A stretch of DNA of 64,000 bases. It comes from Schaalia sp. Marseille-Q2122 (GTDB taxonomy: Bacteria; Actinomycetota; Actinomycetes; Actinomycetales; Actinomycetaceae). The DNA is taken from contig NZ_CAHJXR010000003.1 of assembly GCF_903645355.1 (NCBI RefSeq), forward strand, positions 372,001-436,000. The letters run 5' to 3'. Positions 1-8,735 of the stretch are shown here, piece after piece. Position 1 is the stretch's first letter. Each line of letters opens with the position of its first letter. Made by a program: the position numbers and the translations under genes. Below the pieces are notes generated by a model that was not told the DNA's origin, searched no databases, and worked only from the letters and a program-made list of their open reading frames with translations.

Positions 1-492
1 GACGCCGCTACCGACGAGGACCTGGAGGTTCTGCGCGAACAACTCGATCGTGTCCCTCGTGGCGTCGTTGGCATCGGCGCGCGCTGCTTGTGCGGTCGGC
101 CCACTGTCGTTGTCACCGCGCCTCGTCTGGAGAACGGCGAGCCCTTCCCCACGACCTTCTACCTGACCAGCCCGCCGATCGTGCACGGCTGCTCGGTACT
201 TGAGGCTGAGAAGGTCATGGAGGAACTCAACGCTTGGCTGGCCGAGGACGAGGACGCCGCCGCCGCGCACGCTCGCGCTCACGATGCTTACATCGCCCTG
301 CGTGACGAGTTGGGCGAAGTTCCTGAGATCGCCGGCATTTCCGCCGGTGGGATGCCGACCCGCGTGAAGTGCCTGCACGCTCTGGTGGGCCACGCGCTTG
401 TGGCTGGCCGGGGAGTGAATGTGGTGGGCGATCGCGCGCTTGACATGATGGCTGAGCGGGGACTGTGGAGCGCTGAACGCTGCTCGTGCTGA
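1..492 (+). CDS. DUF501 family protein, 5'-truncated by the window edge
   Basis: The reading frame is open from base 1 and ends at TGA 490-492, so the first codons lie outside the window. The peptide shows the usual DUF501 core: ARCLCGRPTVVVTAPRL followed by PFPTTFYLTSPPIVHG, then an acidic helix and a C-terminal stretch with MPTRVKCLHALVGHAL. The nearest start-like codon, TTG at 88, falls inside the conserved Cys-containing motif and is not a credible start. DUF501 proteins have no assigned function. In actinobacteria the gene commonly sits between eno/ftsB-type genes and ppx, and here ppx follows 230 bp downstream on the same strand, which supports the identification. Confidence 0.85.
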   Translation, partial: DAATDEDLEVLREQLDRVPRGVVGIGARCLCGRPTVVVTAPRLENGEPFPTTFYLTSPPIVHGCSVLEAEKVMEELNAWLAEDEDAAAAHARAHDAYIALRDELGEVPEIAGISAGGMPTRVKCLHALVGHALVAGRGVNVVGDRALDMMAERGLWSAERCSC

Positions 493-558
493 ATGATCTT
501 TGCTGAAGGATGGGGCAGGTGAATCGTGGATTTACCTGCCCCATTCCTGTGTGTTCAC

Positions 559-590
559 CGCGAGTGGTCGCTTCGAAGCGACCACTCGCG
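559..590. repeat. Interspersed palindrome, copy 1
   Basis: Arms CGCGAGTGGTC/GACCACTCGCG with core GCTT-CG-AAGC, a perfect palindrome that extends one more C/G pair on each side. Lies between the co-directional DUF501 and ppx genes. Confidence 0.95.
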
Positions 591-722
591 GTGCCGGAAG
601 CGCCAAACGAGGCCACGGCGTCGCCCTCGTTGGCCCGAATCCGAGCGGAGCACACAGGGACGGGGGAAAGCTCACAGGTCACCTTGAGTGAGTGGGCGGC
701 CCAGGTGTGGAAGGATTGGCGG

Positions 723-1682
723 GTGACTCGAGTAGCAGCAATAGATTGTGGAACAAACTCCATCCGCCTTCTTGTGGCCGAAACCGACCCAGAAACCGGC
801 CACCTCTCCGACCTGACCCGGCAGATGCGCATCGTGCGCCTGGGGCAAGGCGTCGACAAAACCGGCCTCTTGGACCCGGCAGCGATCGAGCGCACCCTCG
901 AGGCCACCCGCGAATACCGCGAGATGATCGGCCGACTGGGCGCGGAGCGTATCCGCTTCGTCGCAACCTCCGCCAGCCGTGATGCCGCAAACCGTGACGT
1001 GTTCGTTGACGGAGTGCGCCAGATCCTCGGGATTGAACCAGAGGTAATTCCCGGTAGCGAGGAAGCCTCACTGTCTTTCACGGGGGCGTGCCGTTCTGTG
1101 CCTACCGAGGCCGCCCGCCCCATGCTGGTTGTTGACATTGGCGGTGGATCCTCTGAGCTGGTGCTGGGGGACGCCTCAGTGATGCAGTCAATCTCGATCA
1201 ACATGGGGTCGGTGCGCGTGACGGAAAAGTTCCTCGCCCACTGTGACCCTGCTGCCGGGATCGATGCCGCTGCCCGTGAGGCGGCGTGCGCGTGGATTGA
1301 CGCTCAGCTTGACGAGGCTGAGGCCGCAGTTGACCTGCGGGCTGTCGGCACCCTTGTGGGGGTGGCGGGTACGGTGACAACCGTGACGGCGCAAGCCCTG
1401 GGGTTGGAGATGTACCAGCCTGAGCGGATTGATGGTGCGGCGTTGAGCGCCGAGGAGCATCAGGCGGCGATTGATTTCATGGTGGATCAGCCGATTGCCG
1501 TCAAGGCAGCTTTAGGGTTCATGCCTACGGGCCGTGAAGACGTGATCGCGGCGGGCGCGCTGATTTGGGAGAGGATCATCCGCCGTGTTGCTGCTCGCAT
1601 TGGCGAGGATGGGCGCGAACTGGGCAAGATCGTGACTTCAGAGCACGACATTCTTGATGGGATTGCTATGTCTTTGCTCTGA
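723..1682 (+). CDS. ppx: Ppx/GppA exopolyphosphatase family phosphatase
   Basis: Hydrolyses terminal phosphate from inorganic polyphosphate and/or pppGpp; cytoplasmic. The protein (319 aa) has the ASKHA-fold hallmarks: AAIDCGTNSIRLLV at residues 4-17 (phosphate loop), FVATSASRDAANR near residue 79, and VVDIGGGSSELVLG near 137 (second phosphate loop). The length fits the short actinobacterial Ppx1/Ppx2 type without the C-terminal HD-like domain of E. coli Ppx. GTG at 723 is chosen because homology begins there; the open frame upstream runs back through the palindromic repeat at 559-590 and has no family similarity. A GGCGG stretch precedes the start. One TTA leucine codon is present near the 3' end. 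Whether it prefers polyP or pppGpp cannot be told from sequence. Confidence 0.88.
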   Translation: MTRVAAIDCGTNSIRLLVAETDPETGHLSDLTRQMRIVRLGQGVDKTGLLDPAAIERTLEATREYREMIGRLGAERIRFVATSASRDAANRDVFVDGVRQILGIEPEVIPGSEEASLSFTGACRSVPTEAARPMLVVDIGGGSSELVLGDASVMQSISINMGSVRVTEKFLAHCDPAAGIDAAAREAACAWIDAQLDEAEAAVDLRAVGTLVGVAGTVTTVTAQALGLEMYQPERIDGAALSAEEHQAAIDFMVDQPIAVKAALGFMPTGREDVIAAGALIWERIIRRVAARIGEDGRELGKIVTSEHDILDGIAMSLL

Positions 1683-1706
1683 GCTTCCTTCCTCCTGAGT
1701 GTTGAC

Positions 1707-1735
1707 CGCGAGTGGTCGCTATGCGACCACTCGCG
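1707..1735. repeat. Interspersed palindrome, copy 2 (3-nt core deletion)
   Basis: Intact arms; the core is 7 nt (GCTATGC) instead of 10, as if a GCTT-CT-ATGC core lost three bases. Between convergent ppx and nhaA. Confidence 0.93.
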
Positions 1736-1771
1736 GTATTTTTCAGGAAGCAGGGGTTGCATGCAGGGAAC

Positions 1772-1797
1772 TGTCAGACAGATGTGACCACTCGCGG
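1772..1797. repeat. Solo half-site of the palindrome with TGTCAGACA flank
   Basis: TGTCAGACAGATGTG is followed by a single right arm GACCACTCGCGG; no left arm is present. A second half-site with the same flank follows at 1852. Confidence 0.8.
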
Positions 1798-1851
1798 TGT
1801 TTTCTCAGGAAGAGGGGCATCCTCAGGAGGGGGGCAACGCGTAGGAAAAGC

Positions 1852-1874
1852 ACAGACAGATGTGACCACTCGCG
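1852..1874. repeat. Solo half-site of the palindrome with ACAGACAGATGTG flank
   Basis: A single right arm, GACCACTCGCG, preceded by ACAGACAGATGT. It lies about 80 bp from the similar half-site at 1772-1797, downstream of the nhaA 3' end. Confidence 0.78.
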
Positions 1875-1999
1875 CTAAATCCACCTCGCCTCCCAGACCC
1901 AACCCGCCCTCGCCAAGCGCGAGCCTCCACCAAACCCGCCCAGCGGGAACCACACGGGGCGGCCCACCGCAGTGAGCCGCCCCCGCAGGACGCATCCGC

Positions 2000-3390
2000 T
2001 TACTTCGCCGACGAGGCGCCACGCGCCCGCACTCGCGTGCGACGATGAAGCGCAATAGCACCCAGAAGCGCTGACGAGAAGGTACCAGGATGACGCCGAA
2101 GGACGCGTGGAAGGTTTCGACCTCGTCACCCTTGAAAGCCAAACCAGCGATCAGCATCGCAACGGTGAAACCAATACCCGCCAGCAACGCGATCGCCGCA
2201 ACATCGGGCAGGTCAACACCATTACCCAGGCGCAGCTTCGTGAAGCGCACCAAGACCGCCACAGAGCCCCAAATGCCCAGCAGCTTACCCAGGGGCAGGG
2301 CCAGTGCGATTGCAAAGGTCACGGGATCAGTCAAGGCGCCTGCGAGACCGCCCTCGGCACCCAGAACAGGCACGCCAGCGGCGAAGAAGGCAAAGATCGG
2401 CAGAGCCAAGCCAGCCGACCACGGGCCCACTTTCTCAACGAAAGCGTGGGTCATCTGATGGCCGTGAGCATCGCGGCGAGCCGGAACCACCAGGCCCAGA
2501 GCGACTCCCGCGATCGTGGCATGGACGCCGGAATTAAACATCAGACCCCAGGCGATGATGCCCAGAGGGATCAGGAGCCATGGGGAGGTCACATTGCGGT
2601 TGATCAGCACAGCAAAGATAGCGACGGTCAGCAGCGAGCCTGCCAGAGCAATGAAGTTCAGGGTGCCCGAGTAGAACACTGCGATCACGATAATCGCCAG
2701 CAGGTCATCAACCACCGCCAAGGTCAGCAAGAAAGTGCGGGCGGCCGGGGGAAGGCCGCGGCCGAAGATCCCCAGCAGCGCCACCGCGAAGGCAATATCC
2801 GTTGCGGTGGGGACCGCCCAGCCGTGGTAGGCGTGGGTGGAGGTGACGCTCTGGATAATGACGTACACCAGCGCGGGTCCGACCATACCGAAAGCGGCGG
2901 CGATCATTGGCAGCGCGGCCTCGCGCATGTCGCGCAATGCGCCGGTGACGAACTCGGTCTTGAGTTCCAGGCCAACGACGAAGAAGAACAGGGTGAGGAT
3001 GCCATCAGCGGCCCACGCGTGCACCGACAGGTTCAAACCCAAGGATTCGGGGCCAAAGTGGAGGTGGGCGAGGTGCTGGTAGGCGTCGTTGAGGGGGGTG
3101 TTCGCAATGACGAGGGCGGCGACGGCCACGCCAATGAGCAGCAGGCCAGCTTTCGTCTCGTTTGCGAGGAAGCGCGTGACCGAGCGGCGCAGGTGCAGAA
3201 TCGGGTGGGCCTGCGCGCCTGCACCCAGGGCCGCAGTTCGGCGGGTAGGCGTTGCGGAGGACAGGGCGATGGGGCGCTGGATGCCTCGCTGGCCGGGCAG
3301 GTTGTAAACCGATCGGCGAATAACGCCCTGGCCGCGGTGGGAGATGCGGTTTTTGGCGGGCGAGCGGGGGGTGCGCTCTGCAGTGTTCAT
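2000..3390 (-). CDS. nhaA: Na+/H+ antiporter NhaA (apparent -1 frameshift near 2085)
   Basis: Secondary Na+/H+ antiporter of the cytoplasmic membrane, for pH and sodium homeostasis. NhaA landmarks: FFFVVGLELKTEF, VPTATDIAFAVALLGIFG with TFLLTLAVVDDLLAIIVIA (the paired functional aspartates), and IAGIGFTVAMLIAGLAF near the C-terminus. An N-terminal extension of about 70 residues is basic and probably cytosolic. In the literal frame the protein continues past GVIL into a compositionally odd tail reaching 1774. One extra G at the GG of 2085-2086 instead gives a helix-like end (FSSALLGAIALHRR) closing at the stop 2000-2002, a normal NhaA terminus of 463 aa in total. I therefore end the gene at 2000 and treat the long tail as frameshift read-through. 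Confidence 0.85.
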
Positions 3391-3422
3391 GGTGGGCAGG
3401 ATCCTTCGCCTGTTGTCGATGC

Positions 3423-3454
3423 CGCGAGTGGTCGGTTCGATGCGACCACTCGTG
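3423..3454. repeat. Interspersed palindrome, copy 3
   Basis: Core GGTT-CG-ATGC; the right arm ends CGTG instead of CGCG. Lies just upstream of nhaA in the divergent gap with the tRNA gene. Confidence 0.92.
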
Positions 3455-3575
3455 AGAAGAACGGAGTAAACCAGGTTCTATTTTAGGGGAAATGCTTGAC
3501 GAGGACGGAGGCGGATAGTCCTTTTCGGGAAGAGTCACAGTGTGGCGTCCAACGGGGGTTTCCTCCGTCGGTGAA

Positions 3576-3607
3576 CGCGAGTGGTCGCTTCGAAGCGACC
3601 ACTCGCG
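3576..3607. repeat. Interspersed palindrome, copy 4
   Basis: Perfect palindrome, core GCTT-CG-AAGC. Second copy in the nhaA/tRNA-Leu divergent gap. Confidence 0.95.
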
Positions 3608-3698
3608 GAAATAGAGTGAGGGCAGGCGCGAGGCGGGGGTGCGGCTGTGGTGGGTGAATCGGGTAGTATGGCACGCAGGCAAACGCGGCTTTGCCCCG

Positions 3699-3775
3699 GC
3701 CCCCATGGCCCAATTGGCAGAGGCAACCGACTTAAAATCGGTGTGTTGTCGGTTCGAGTCCGACTGGGGGTACCA
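3699..3775 (+). tRNA. tRNA-Leu, anticodon UAA, class I-like body
   Basis: Full cloverleaf by eye: acceptor GCCCCCA/TGGGGGT with one G-U pair, D arm with TTGG, anticodon stem ACCGA/TCGGT around loop CTTAAAA (anticodon TAA at 3733-3735), a 5-nt variable loop GTGTT, T arm GTCGG-TTCGAGT-CCGAC, discriminator A73 and an encoded CCA. The anticodon reads the leucine codon UUA, rare in GC-rich genomes. Leucine tRNAs normally have a long variable arm, and this one does not; A73 fits leucine identity. Comparison with other actinobacterial tRNA-Leu(UAA) genes would settle whether the short arm is normal here. Confidence 0.9.
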
Positions 3776-4301
3776 CGATTACCGTTCACGCTCAAGAGAG
3801 AAACCCTCGGCGAAGCGTACTCTCCCGTTGGCTAAGACGCTCTGGAAACCTTTTCCCATGCTGGTGTGGATTCTGCTTGCGCTCACCATCGCCCCCCACC
3901 CGCATCTGAGACCTCACCTGGCAGCTGCGCAGCCGCAGGAGCAGTGCGCTCTCTTCCCTCAGGAAGCGAGGGCGTCGGCCTCGCCAAACGAGGCCGTAGC
4001 GCCCCTTCCACGGTGCGCAAAAAGAAAGGAGCGGCGGCGCCCTCGTCAAACAATAGGAGCGCCTCACGTCAACCATGACGTGTTGTCCCCGTGAAGATGC
4101 GTCACCCCGTGAAGAGGGAGTGCGACGCTTACCCAGCACGAGTGGCGTGCGCCGCATTCCCCTGATTTCACCCCGAATGCATGTGAAAAAGGTGGAATCA
4201 GGTGGCAGCCCGCGCCTAAACATGGGACATTTACTTGTAGAGCTGGGCGCCAGACCGCGCCCGCTGCCTGAATAATCTGGCCCAACGAAGCTGGAGGGAC
4301 A
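3776..4301. other. Intergenic gap with no recognisable gene
   Basis: 526 bp between the tRNA gene and the yccA-like gene. Small open frames on both strands lack ribosome sites and family similarity. It contains several GCC(C)TCGTCAAAC-like motifs (near 3980 and 4041) that recur in other intergenic regions of the window. Confidence 0.5.
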
Positions 4302-5191
4302 ATGTCCAACCCCGTTCTTAACCGCATGCAGGACCAGTGGAACGCCACCACTCCTGCCGGCTACCCGACCATGCCCGGCTACGAGGTCGGCCAAGGATCG
4401 CAGACCCTGCCCCCGCCCGCAAGCCCCCTCCTCCGAGCAGCGCGTACAACCCCGCTGACATCGAAGCCATGGAGCACGCCTACACGGGCGCTCCGGCAGA
4501 CGCTGTTGACCGCGGCCAAATGACCTACGACGACGTCATTATCAAGACCGCGATCTCCCTGGGCGCCGTGATTCTTGGCGCCGCGCTGGGCTGGTTCCTC
4601 TTCGCACTCAACCCCGCTTTTGGCCTTGCGGCGATGGCTGTTGGCTTCCTCGGTGGTTTCGTGCTGGCGATGGTGAACATCTTCTCGCGCACCATCCGCC
4701 CCGCCCTCGTCCTCGCTTACGCCCTGGTGGAAGGCTTGGCTTTGGGCGCACTGTCGGCCGTGATGGAACTGGCCTACCCGGGCGTGGTCATCCAGGCTCT
4801 GCTGGCAACCGCAGCTGTGTTCACCGTGACCCTTGTGCTCTTCAGCTCCGGTAAGGTGCGTAACTCGCCTAAGCTTATGCGCTTCATGCTCATTGGCATG
4901 GTTGGTCTGATTGTCTACCGCCTGCTGAACATGGTGCTCGTGTGGACCGGAGTCCTGTCAACCAGCGTTGACAATATGCGCATCATGGGTATTCCCTTGG
5001 GTCTTGCAGTGGGTGTCTTTGCTGTCATCCTCGGCGCGATCTCCCTCATCGGTGACTTCGATCAGATTCAGCAGGGCGTGCGTGCGGGCGCTCCGGCGAA
5101 GTTCGCTTGGGCCTGCGCGTTTGGTCTGATGGTGACCATTATCTGGATGTACACCGAGATGCTGCGTCTGCTGGCAATCTTGCGAGACTGA
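4302..5191 (+). CDS. Bax inhibitor-1/YccA family membrane protein (apparent -1 frameshift near 4410-4428)
   Basis: Integral membrane protein of the TMBIM/YccA family, with about seven membrane helices; the bacterial role is poorly defined (calcium leak and FtsH modulation are described for relatives). The start is ATG 4302 behind GGAGGG, encoding MSNPVLNRMQDQWNATT, a typical actinobacterial N-terminus. After about 40 residues the frame must shift: the membrane part (MTYDDVIIKTAISLG onward, ending in WMYTEMLRLLAILRD) is in another frame. One extra C in the C5 run at 4424-4428 (or 4410-4414) joins both parts into a 296-aa protein. The N-terminal segment is proline-rich and cytosolic. The open frame beginning at GTG 4337 has no good ribosome site. 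Confidence 0.85.
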
Positions 5192-5206
5192 TTTTTTGTG
5201 TGAATA

Positions 5207-5238
5207 CGCGAGTGGTCGCTTCGAAGCGACCACTCGCG
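5207..5238. repeat. Interspersed palindrome, copy 5
   Basis: Perfect palindrome extended by TA on both sides (5205-5240); core GCTT-CG-AAGC. Begins 15 bp after the yccA-like stop. Confidence 0.95.
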
Positions 5239-5463
5239 TATTTGTGTCTTTAGGGCGGCTGAGAGAGGGGAAAAGGTCGAGGGGGAGCGGAGCGTGAGGG
5301 GACGAGGCAGAGGCGTGGTCCTAGTGCGCGAAGGCCGAGGCCGAGCGTGCTCCTACAGCATGTGGGACTGCCCTCGTTCGGCAGTGGCGGGCACTGTAGT
5401 CTTAAAGAGGTAAAGGGCCCTCCCCGGGGTGCCCATTCAACGCTGACTGATGAAGGAGTGACG

Positions 5464-5862
5464 ATGGAGAACATCACTGTCACTGGCGATTTTGGCCGTA
5501 AGCCCTCCCTGGAGTTCACGGGCGCTGAACCCAGCCCCGAACTGCTTGTTGAGGTCCTGCGCGAAGGCGATGGGCCTGAGGTTGAGCCCGGCGATCAGAT
5601 CCAGTGCCACTACCTGGGCCAGGTGTGGAATGGAAACGTCTTTGACAATTCCTACGATCGCGGCCAGGCCCTGGCTTTCCAGATTGGCGTCGGCATGGTC
5701 ATCCGTGGCTGGGATGACGGCCTGGTAGGCCAGAAGGTGGGCTCACGCGTGCTTCTGTCCATCCCCTCCGAATATGGCTACGGTGACTTTGGCGTGCCGC
5801 AGGCGGGCATTGCTGGGGGCGACACTCTGGTGTTCGTCACCGATATCCTCGGCGTGCGCTGA
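5464..5862 (+). CDS. FKBP-type peptidyl-prolyl cis-trans isomerase
   Basis: Single FKBP domain, 132 aa, no signal peptide, so a cytosolic proline isomerase/chaperone. Family motifs: GDQIQCHYLGQVWNGNVFDNSYDRG, FQIGVGMVIRGWDDGLVGQKVGSRVLLSIPSEYGYG and GGDTLVFVTDILGV, with the Y, F, D, W, Y and F positions of the active pocket in place. ATG 5464 is preceded by AAGGAG at ideal spacing, which excludes the earlier in-frame starts. Monocistronic; a strong hairpin terminator follows. Confidence 0.93.
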   Translation: MENITVTGDFGRKPSLEFTGAEPSPELLVEVLREGDGPEVEPGDQIQCHYLGQVWNGNVFDNSYDRGQALAFQIGVGMVIRGWDDGLVGQKVGSRVLLSIPSEYGYGDFGVPQAGIAGGDTLVFVTDILGVR

Positions 5863-5978
5863 TTTTCTTGACGTGGGCGGACGTTCACTGCGGGCGCTGG
5901 AAGCTGAGCTGTCTGCCGACAGTTGATGCCGCCGCCGTGAGGGCGGTGGAGGCTGCCTACTGATTGCAGAAGAAAACG

Positions 5979-6019
5979 ACAGGCGGGGTGCTGACCAACA
6001 CGGTCAGCACCCCGCCTGT
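5979..6019. terminator. Bidirectional hairpin terminator between FKBP gene and msrA
   Basis: Perfect 18-bp stem (5979-5996 with 6002-6019) and a 5-nt loop between convergent genes. A palindromic repeat copy follows at 6045. Confidence 0.85.
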
Positions 6020-6044
6020 TCATTCGCCCGGGCTCCCCTTTTTT

Positions 6045-6076
6045 CGCGAGTGGTCGGTTCGATGCGACCACTCGCG
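6045..6076. repeat. Interspersed palindrome, copy 6
   Basis: Core GGTT-CG-ATGC, flanked by TTTT on the left and AAA on the right. Between the convergent FKBP gene and msrA, 8 bp beyond the msrA stop. Confidence 0.95.
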
Positions 6077-6083
6077 GAAAACG

Positions 6084-6701
6084 TCAGGAAGTTTTCATGA
6101 CAGGGCAGGCGACGCCGGTACGAGAATGACACTGGTACCCGTCAGGATTCTTGAACAGGTAGCCCTGGTGGTAGTCCTCAGCCTCCCAGAAGGTCACGCC
6201 CTCAGCGCCAGCGACGGCTGTCGTAATGGGTGGGAAACCCTCCTGAGCGAGACGATCCTGGTAAGCGGACAGGGTGGCGGCGGCAACCTCGTACTGCGTG
6301 GGCGTCGTGGTCCAAATGGCGCTGCGATACTGCGGGCCAATGTCATTGCCCTGACGGTCCCCCTGCGTGGGATCGTGGATTTCAAAGAAGAGGGCGATGA
6401 GGTCGGCGGCGCTGGTGCGGGCAGTGTCGAAGACGACGCGCACGGTCTCAGCGTGACCGGTGGTCTTCGTGCAGACCTCGCGGTAGGTGGGGGAGGGGGC
6501 GTGCCCGCCCATGTAGCCAGTTGCGGTGGTGACGACGCCGGGCGCACTCCAGAAGATCTTCTCAACGCCCCAGAAGCAGCCAGCCGCAAAGAAGATCACT
6601 TCCTCGCCCTCCTTGGGCTCAGCGTCAATGGGGGCGCCGAGGACGACGTGCAAACGCGGGTCGGCGGGGCGGGGCTGAAGAACATTATGGAGGTCAAACA
6701 C
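6084..6701 (-). CDS. msrA: Peptide-methionine (S)-S-oxide reductase
   Basis: Repairs oxidised methionine (S epimer) using thioredoxin; cytosolic. The catalytic motif FAAGCFWGVEKIF is near residue 38, followed by TGYMGGHAPSPTYREVC, DPTQGDRQGNDIGPQYRSAI and AEDYHQGYL, the standard MsrA block order. The start is GTG 6701: AAGGAG lies six bases upstream and no ATG with comparable support exists. The longer open frame to 6926 would translate the palindromic repeat at 6791 and is rejected. 205 aa, no fused MsrB domain. Convergent with the FKBP gene and divergent from the AI-2E-type permease. Confidence 0.93.
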   Translation of the reverse strand: MFDLHNVLQPRPADPRLHVVLGAPIDAEPKEGEEVIFFAAGCFWGVEKIFWSAPGVVTTATGYMGGHAPSPTYREVCTKTTGHAETVRVVFDTARTSAADLIALFFEIHDPTQGDRQGNDIGPQYRSAIWTTTPTQYEVAAATLSAYQDRLAQEGFPPITTAVAGAEGVTFWEAEDYHQGYLFKNPDGYQCHSRTGVACPVMKTS

Positions 6702-6790
6702 GGGCTGCTCCTTAAACGTCGGATTACTGACGAGGCTAAATGTGCTGGTAGCGAACACTGGAGAATAGTTTGCTACTTCCTGAGTGTTTT

Positions 6791-6822
6791 CGCGAGTGGT
6801 CGCATAGAACCGACCACTCGCG
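6791..6822. repeat. Interspersed palindrome, copy 7
   Basis: Core GCAT-AG-AACC with TTTT before and AAAA after, so the whole unit is a 40-bp near-palindrome. In the divergent gap between msrA and the AI-2E permease. Confidence 0.95.
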
Positions 6823-6898
6823 AAAACAGGACAACAGGAGGACGCAGAGACGGGGTGCAGGCTGTACCCTTCAAAGCAGGACCTTTCATGGAGGTGAC

Positions 6899-8548
6899 AT
6901 GGAGAAGAAAAACTCCCGCCGGACACTCAATCCCGTCGCGGCACTGCGCGCACTGAGAAACCTCGCCCCCGCACAACTTGCCCTGCCCACCGAAACGCCC
7001 GACACAGGCGTCATACACTTCCGTGAAGGCGAAGGCCTCCGCCCTAAAGCGCACGCCGAGGCCGCCGTCCCCTGGGCCCTGCGAGTATCGGCTGCGGTTT
7101 CATGGCGCATGATCGTTGTCGCAGTTGCCGCAGCCGGCCTCACCTGGCTGGCCATGCAACTGTCCATGATCATCATGCCCGTTGCCGTCGCCCTCCTCAT
7201 CGCCGTCCTGCTTGACCCGCTCGTCGCATGGTTCCACCGCAGGCTCCACATCGGGCGCACCACCTCCGCCGCACTCGGCCTGATCCTGTCGGTCCTCTTT
7301 GTTGTCCTCGTCCTGTCTCAAGCCCTCAGCGGCATCATCAAACAGGTGCCGACGCTCCTGTCAGAAGCGAATGACGGCCTGCAACGCTTCACCCAATGGC
7401 TCACCACCAACCCCTTCGGCATCGACATGTCAGGGGCAGAGCAAACCATCCAAATGCTTCAAACAGAAGTGACCTCCTGGCTGCAACGCAACTCGACGAC
7501 ACTCGCGTCGGGCGCTCTCTCGGTGACCACCTCAGTCCTGTCCATCGCAGCATCCACCCTGATCATGGTGTTTTGCCTGTTCTTCTTCCTTAAAGACGGG
7601 CGCACCATCTGGCTGTGGATTGTTCGCCTCCTGCCCGCCCCCGCCCGTGAACCTCTCCACGAATCAGCCATTCGCGGCTGGGTCACTCTTGGCGGATACG
7701 TTCGCACGCAGATCAAAGTCGCAGCTATCGACGCAGTTGGTATCGGTATTGGAGCTTTTCTCCTGGGTGTCCCGATGGCGCTGCCGATCACCGTCGTGGT
7801 CTTCTTCGGCTCCTTCATCCCCATCGTGGGTGCCATGACGTCGGGAGCGATTGCCGTGTTCGTCGCCATCGTTGACCAGGGGCCCACAGCAGGCTTGATT
7901 ATGATGGCCATCATTTTGGGCGTCCAACAGTTTGAGGGCAACGTCCTCCAGCCCTGGCTGATGTCCTCGGCAGTATCCCTGCACCCCCTGGCCGTCCTGC
8001 TGGTTGTCGCCGGTGCTGGCTCGGTGGCGGGCATCCCCGGTGCGCTCTTTGGCGTGCCCATCGCCGCGTTCTTGAACTCCACCTTCCTTTACCTGCACGG
8101 CTACGATCCGATTCCCTCCCTGCGCACCGATAGGGACCGCCCGGGCGGACCCCCAGGCATGCTCAACGAGATGATTATTGCCACCTACTCCGACAAGGGG
8201 TCAGCCTTTGTGGAGGAAGACCTCGAACTCGCGAAGAATGCCCCGGAAGGGACTGGGACACCGGCCGGAAGCACGCCCGCAAGCGGGGCTGGCACTGCGG
8301 GAACCTCGTCAAAGACCACGACCGCTCACGAGGCCACCGCTGCGGCTCAGCGCGGCGCGGGAGCCCCCTCCCGGGAGACGCCCAAGGAAGGCGCGTACTT
8401 GGCTACGGGGGGAGCAGGAGGCGCAGGGAAAGCCGCAGTGCCCCAAGAGGCAACACCTCCGGGGAAGGAGGATGGGGCGGCGCCCTCGTCAGAGAGGCGT
8501 GAGAACCCGCCACCTTCCAAGAAGGACTCTTCTTCAGGATCCCACTAG
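6899..8548 (+). CDS. AI-2E/PerM (UPF0118) family membrane transporter
   Basis: Polytopic membrane protein of about 549 aa. Hydrophobic segments near residues 65-110, 120-145, 210-240 and four more between 280 and 405, with the family stretch VFFGSFIPIVGAMTSGAIAVFVAI and the conserved LQPWLMSSAVSLHPLAVLLVV near the end of the domain. Relatives export small molecules or ions (autoinducer-2, Na+/H+); the substrate here is unknown. The last 110 residues are a hydrophilic Gly/Ala/Pro/Ser/Thr-rich tail with no domain. ATG 6899 follows GGAGG at short spacing. The gene converges on greA across a strong hairpin. Confidence 0.85.
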   Translation: MEKKNSRRTLNPVAALRALRNLAPAQLALPTETPDTGVIHFREGEGLRPKAHAEAAVPWALRVSAAVSWRMIVVAVAAAGLTWLAMQLSMIIMPVAVALLIAVLLDPLVAWFHRRLHIGRTTSAALGLILSVLFVVLVLSQALSGIIKQVPTLLSEANDGLQRFTQWLTTNPFGIDMSGAEQTIQMLQTEVTSWLQRNSTTLASGALSVTTSVLSIAASTLIMVFCLFFFLKDGRTIWLWIVRLLPAPAREPLHESAIRGWVTLGGYVRTQIKVAAIDAVGIGIGAFLLGVPMALPITVVVFFGSFIPIVGAMTSGAIAVFVAIVDQGPTAGLIMMAIILGVQQFEGNVLQPWLMSSAVSLHPLAVLLVVAGAGSVAGIPGALFGVPIAAFLNSTFLYLHGYDPIPSLRTDRDRPGGPPGMLNEMIIATYSDKGSAFVEEDLELAKNAPEGTGTPAGSTPASGAGTAGTSSKTTTAHEATAAAQRGAGAPSRETPKEGAYLATGGAGGAGKAAVPQEATPPGKEDGAAPSSERRENPPPSKKDSSSGSH

Positions 8549-8612
8549 GAACCCCCCGGAATTCCTGCCCGGTTGCCGAGGGACCTTCTGAGGAGCAGCG
8601 GCTGGAATGGTG

Positions 8613-8653
8613 GACGCCCGCGAGCGGCTCTAGTGGGAGCACTCGCGGGCGTC
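8613..8653. terminator. Hairpin terminator between AI-2E permease and greA
   Basis: 12-bp stem (8613-8624 with 8642-8653), 17-nt loop. The stem outer part reads CCCGCGAG/CTCGCGGG, which resembles but is not the interspersed palindrome. Confidence 0.75.
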
Positions 8654-8735
8654 AACTGTACGATCACACGCGCCGGTCGCGTCACGCCGCACCCTCTTCG
8701 GGGGCTCGGCCTAAGGGCGCGCGCAGCAGGGGCTT

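Noticed and set aside
1774-1999. C-terminal extension of NhaA
   Set aside because: The extra 75 codons past the expected stop have odd composition and read through repeat half-sites; one base restores a normal terminus at 2000.
2107-3486. 459-codon open frame on the plus strand opposite nhaA
   Set aside because: Q/G/D/H-rich shadow frame without a ribosome site or similarity; nhaA on the other strand is unmistakable.
6702-6926. Longer MsrA N-terminus
   Set aside because: It would translate a repeat copy and the divergent promoter gap; GTG 6701 has an ideal ribosome site.
8613-8653. Another palindrome copy
   Set aside because: Shares only CGCGAG/CTCGCG; lacks GTGGTC and the core, so called an ordinary terminator.
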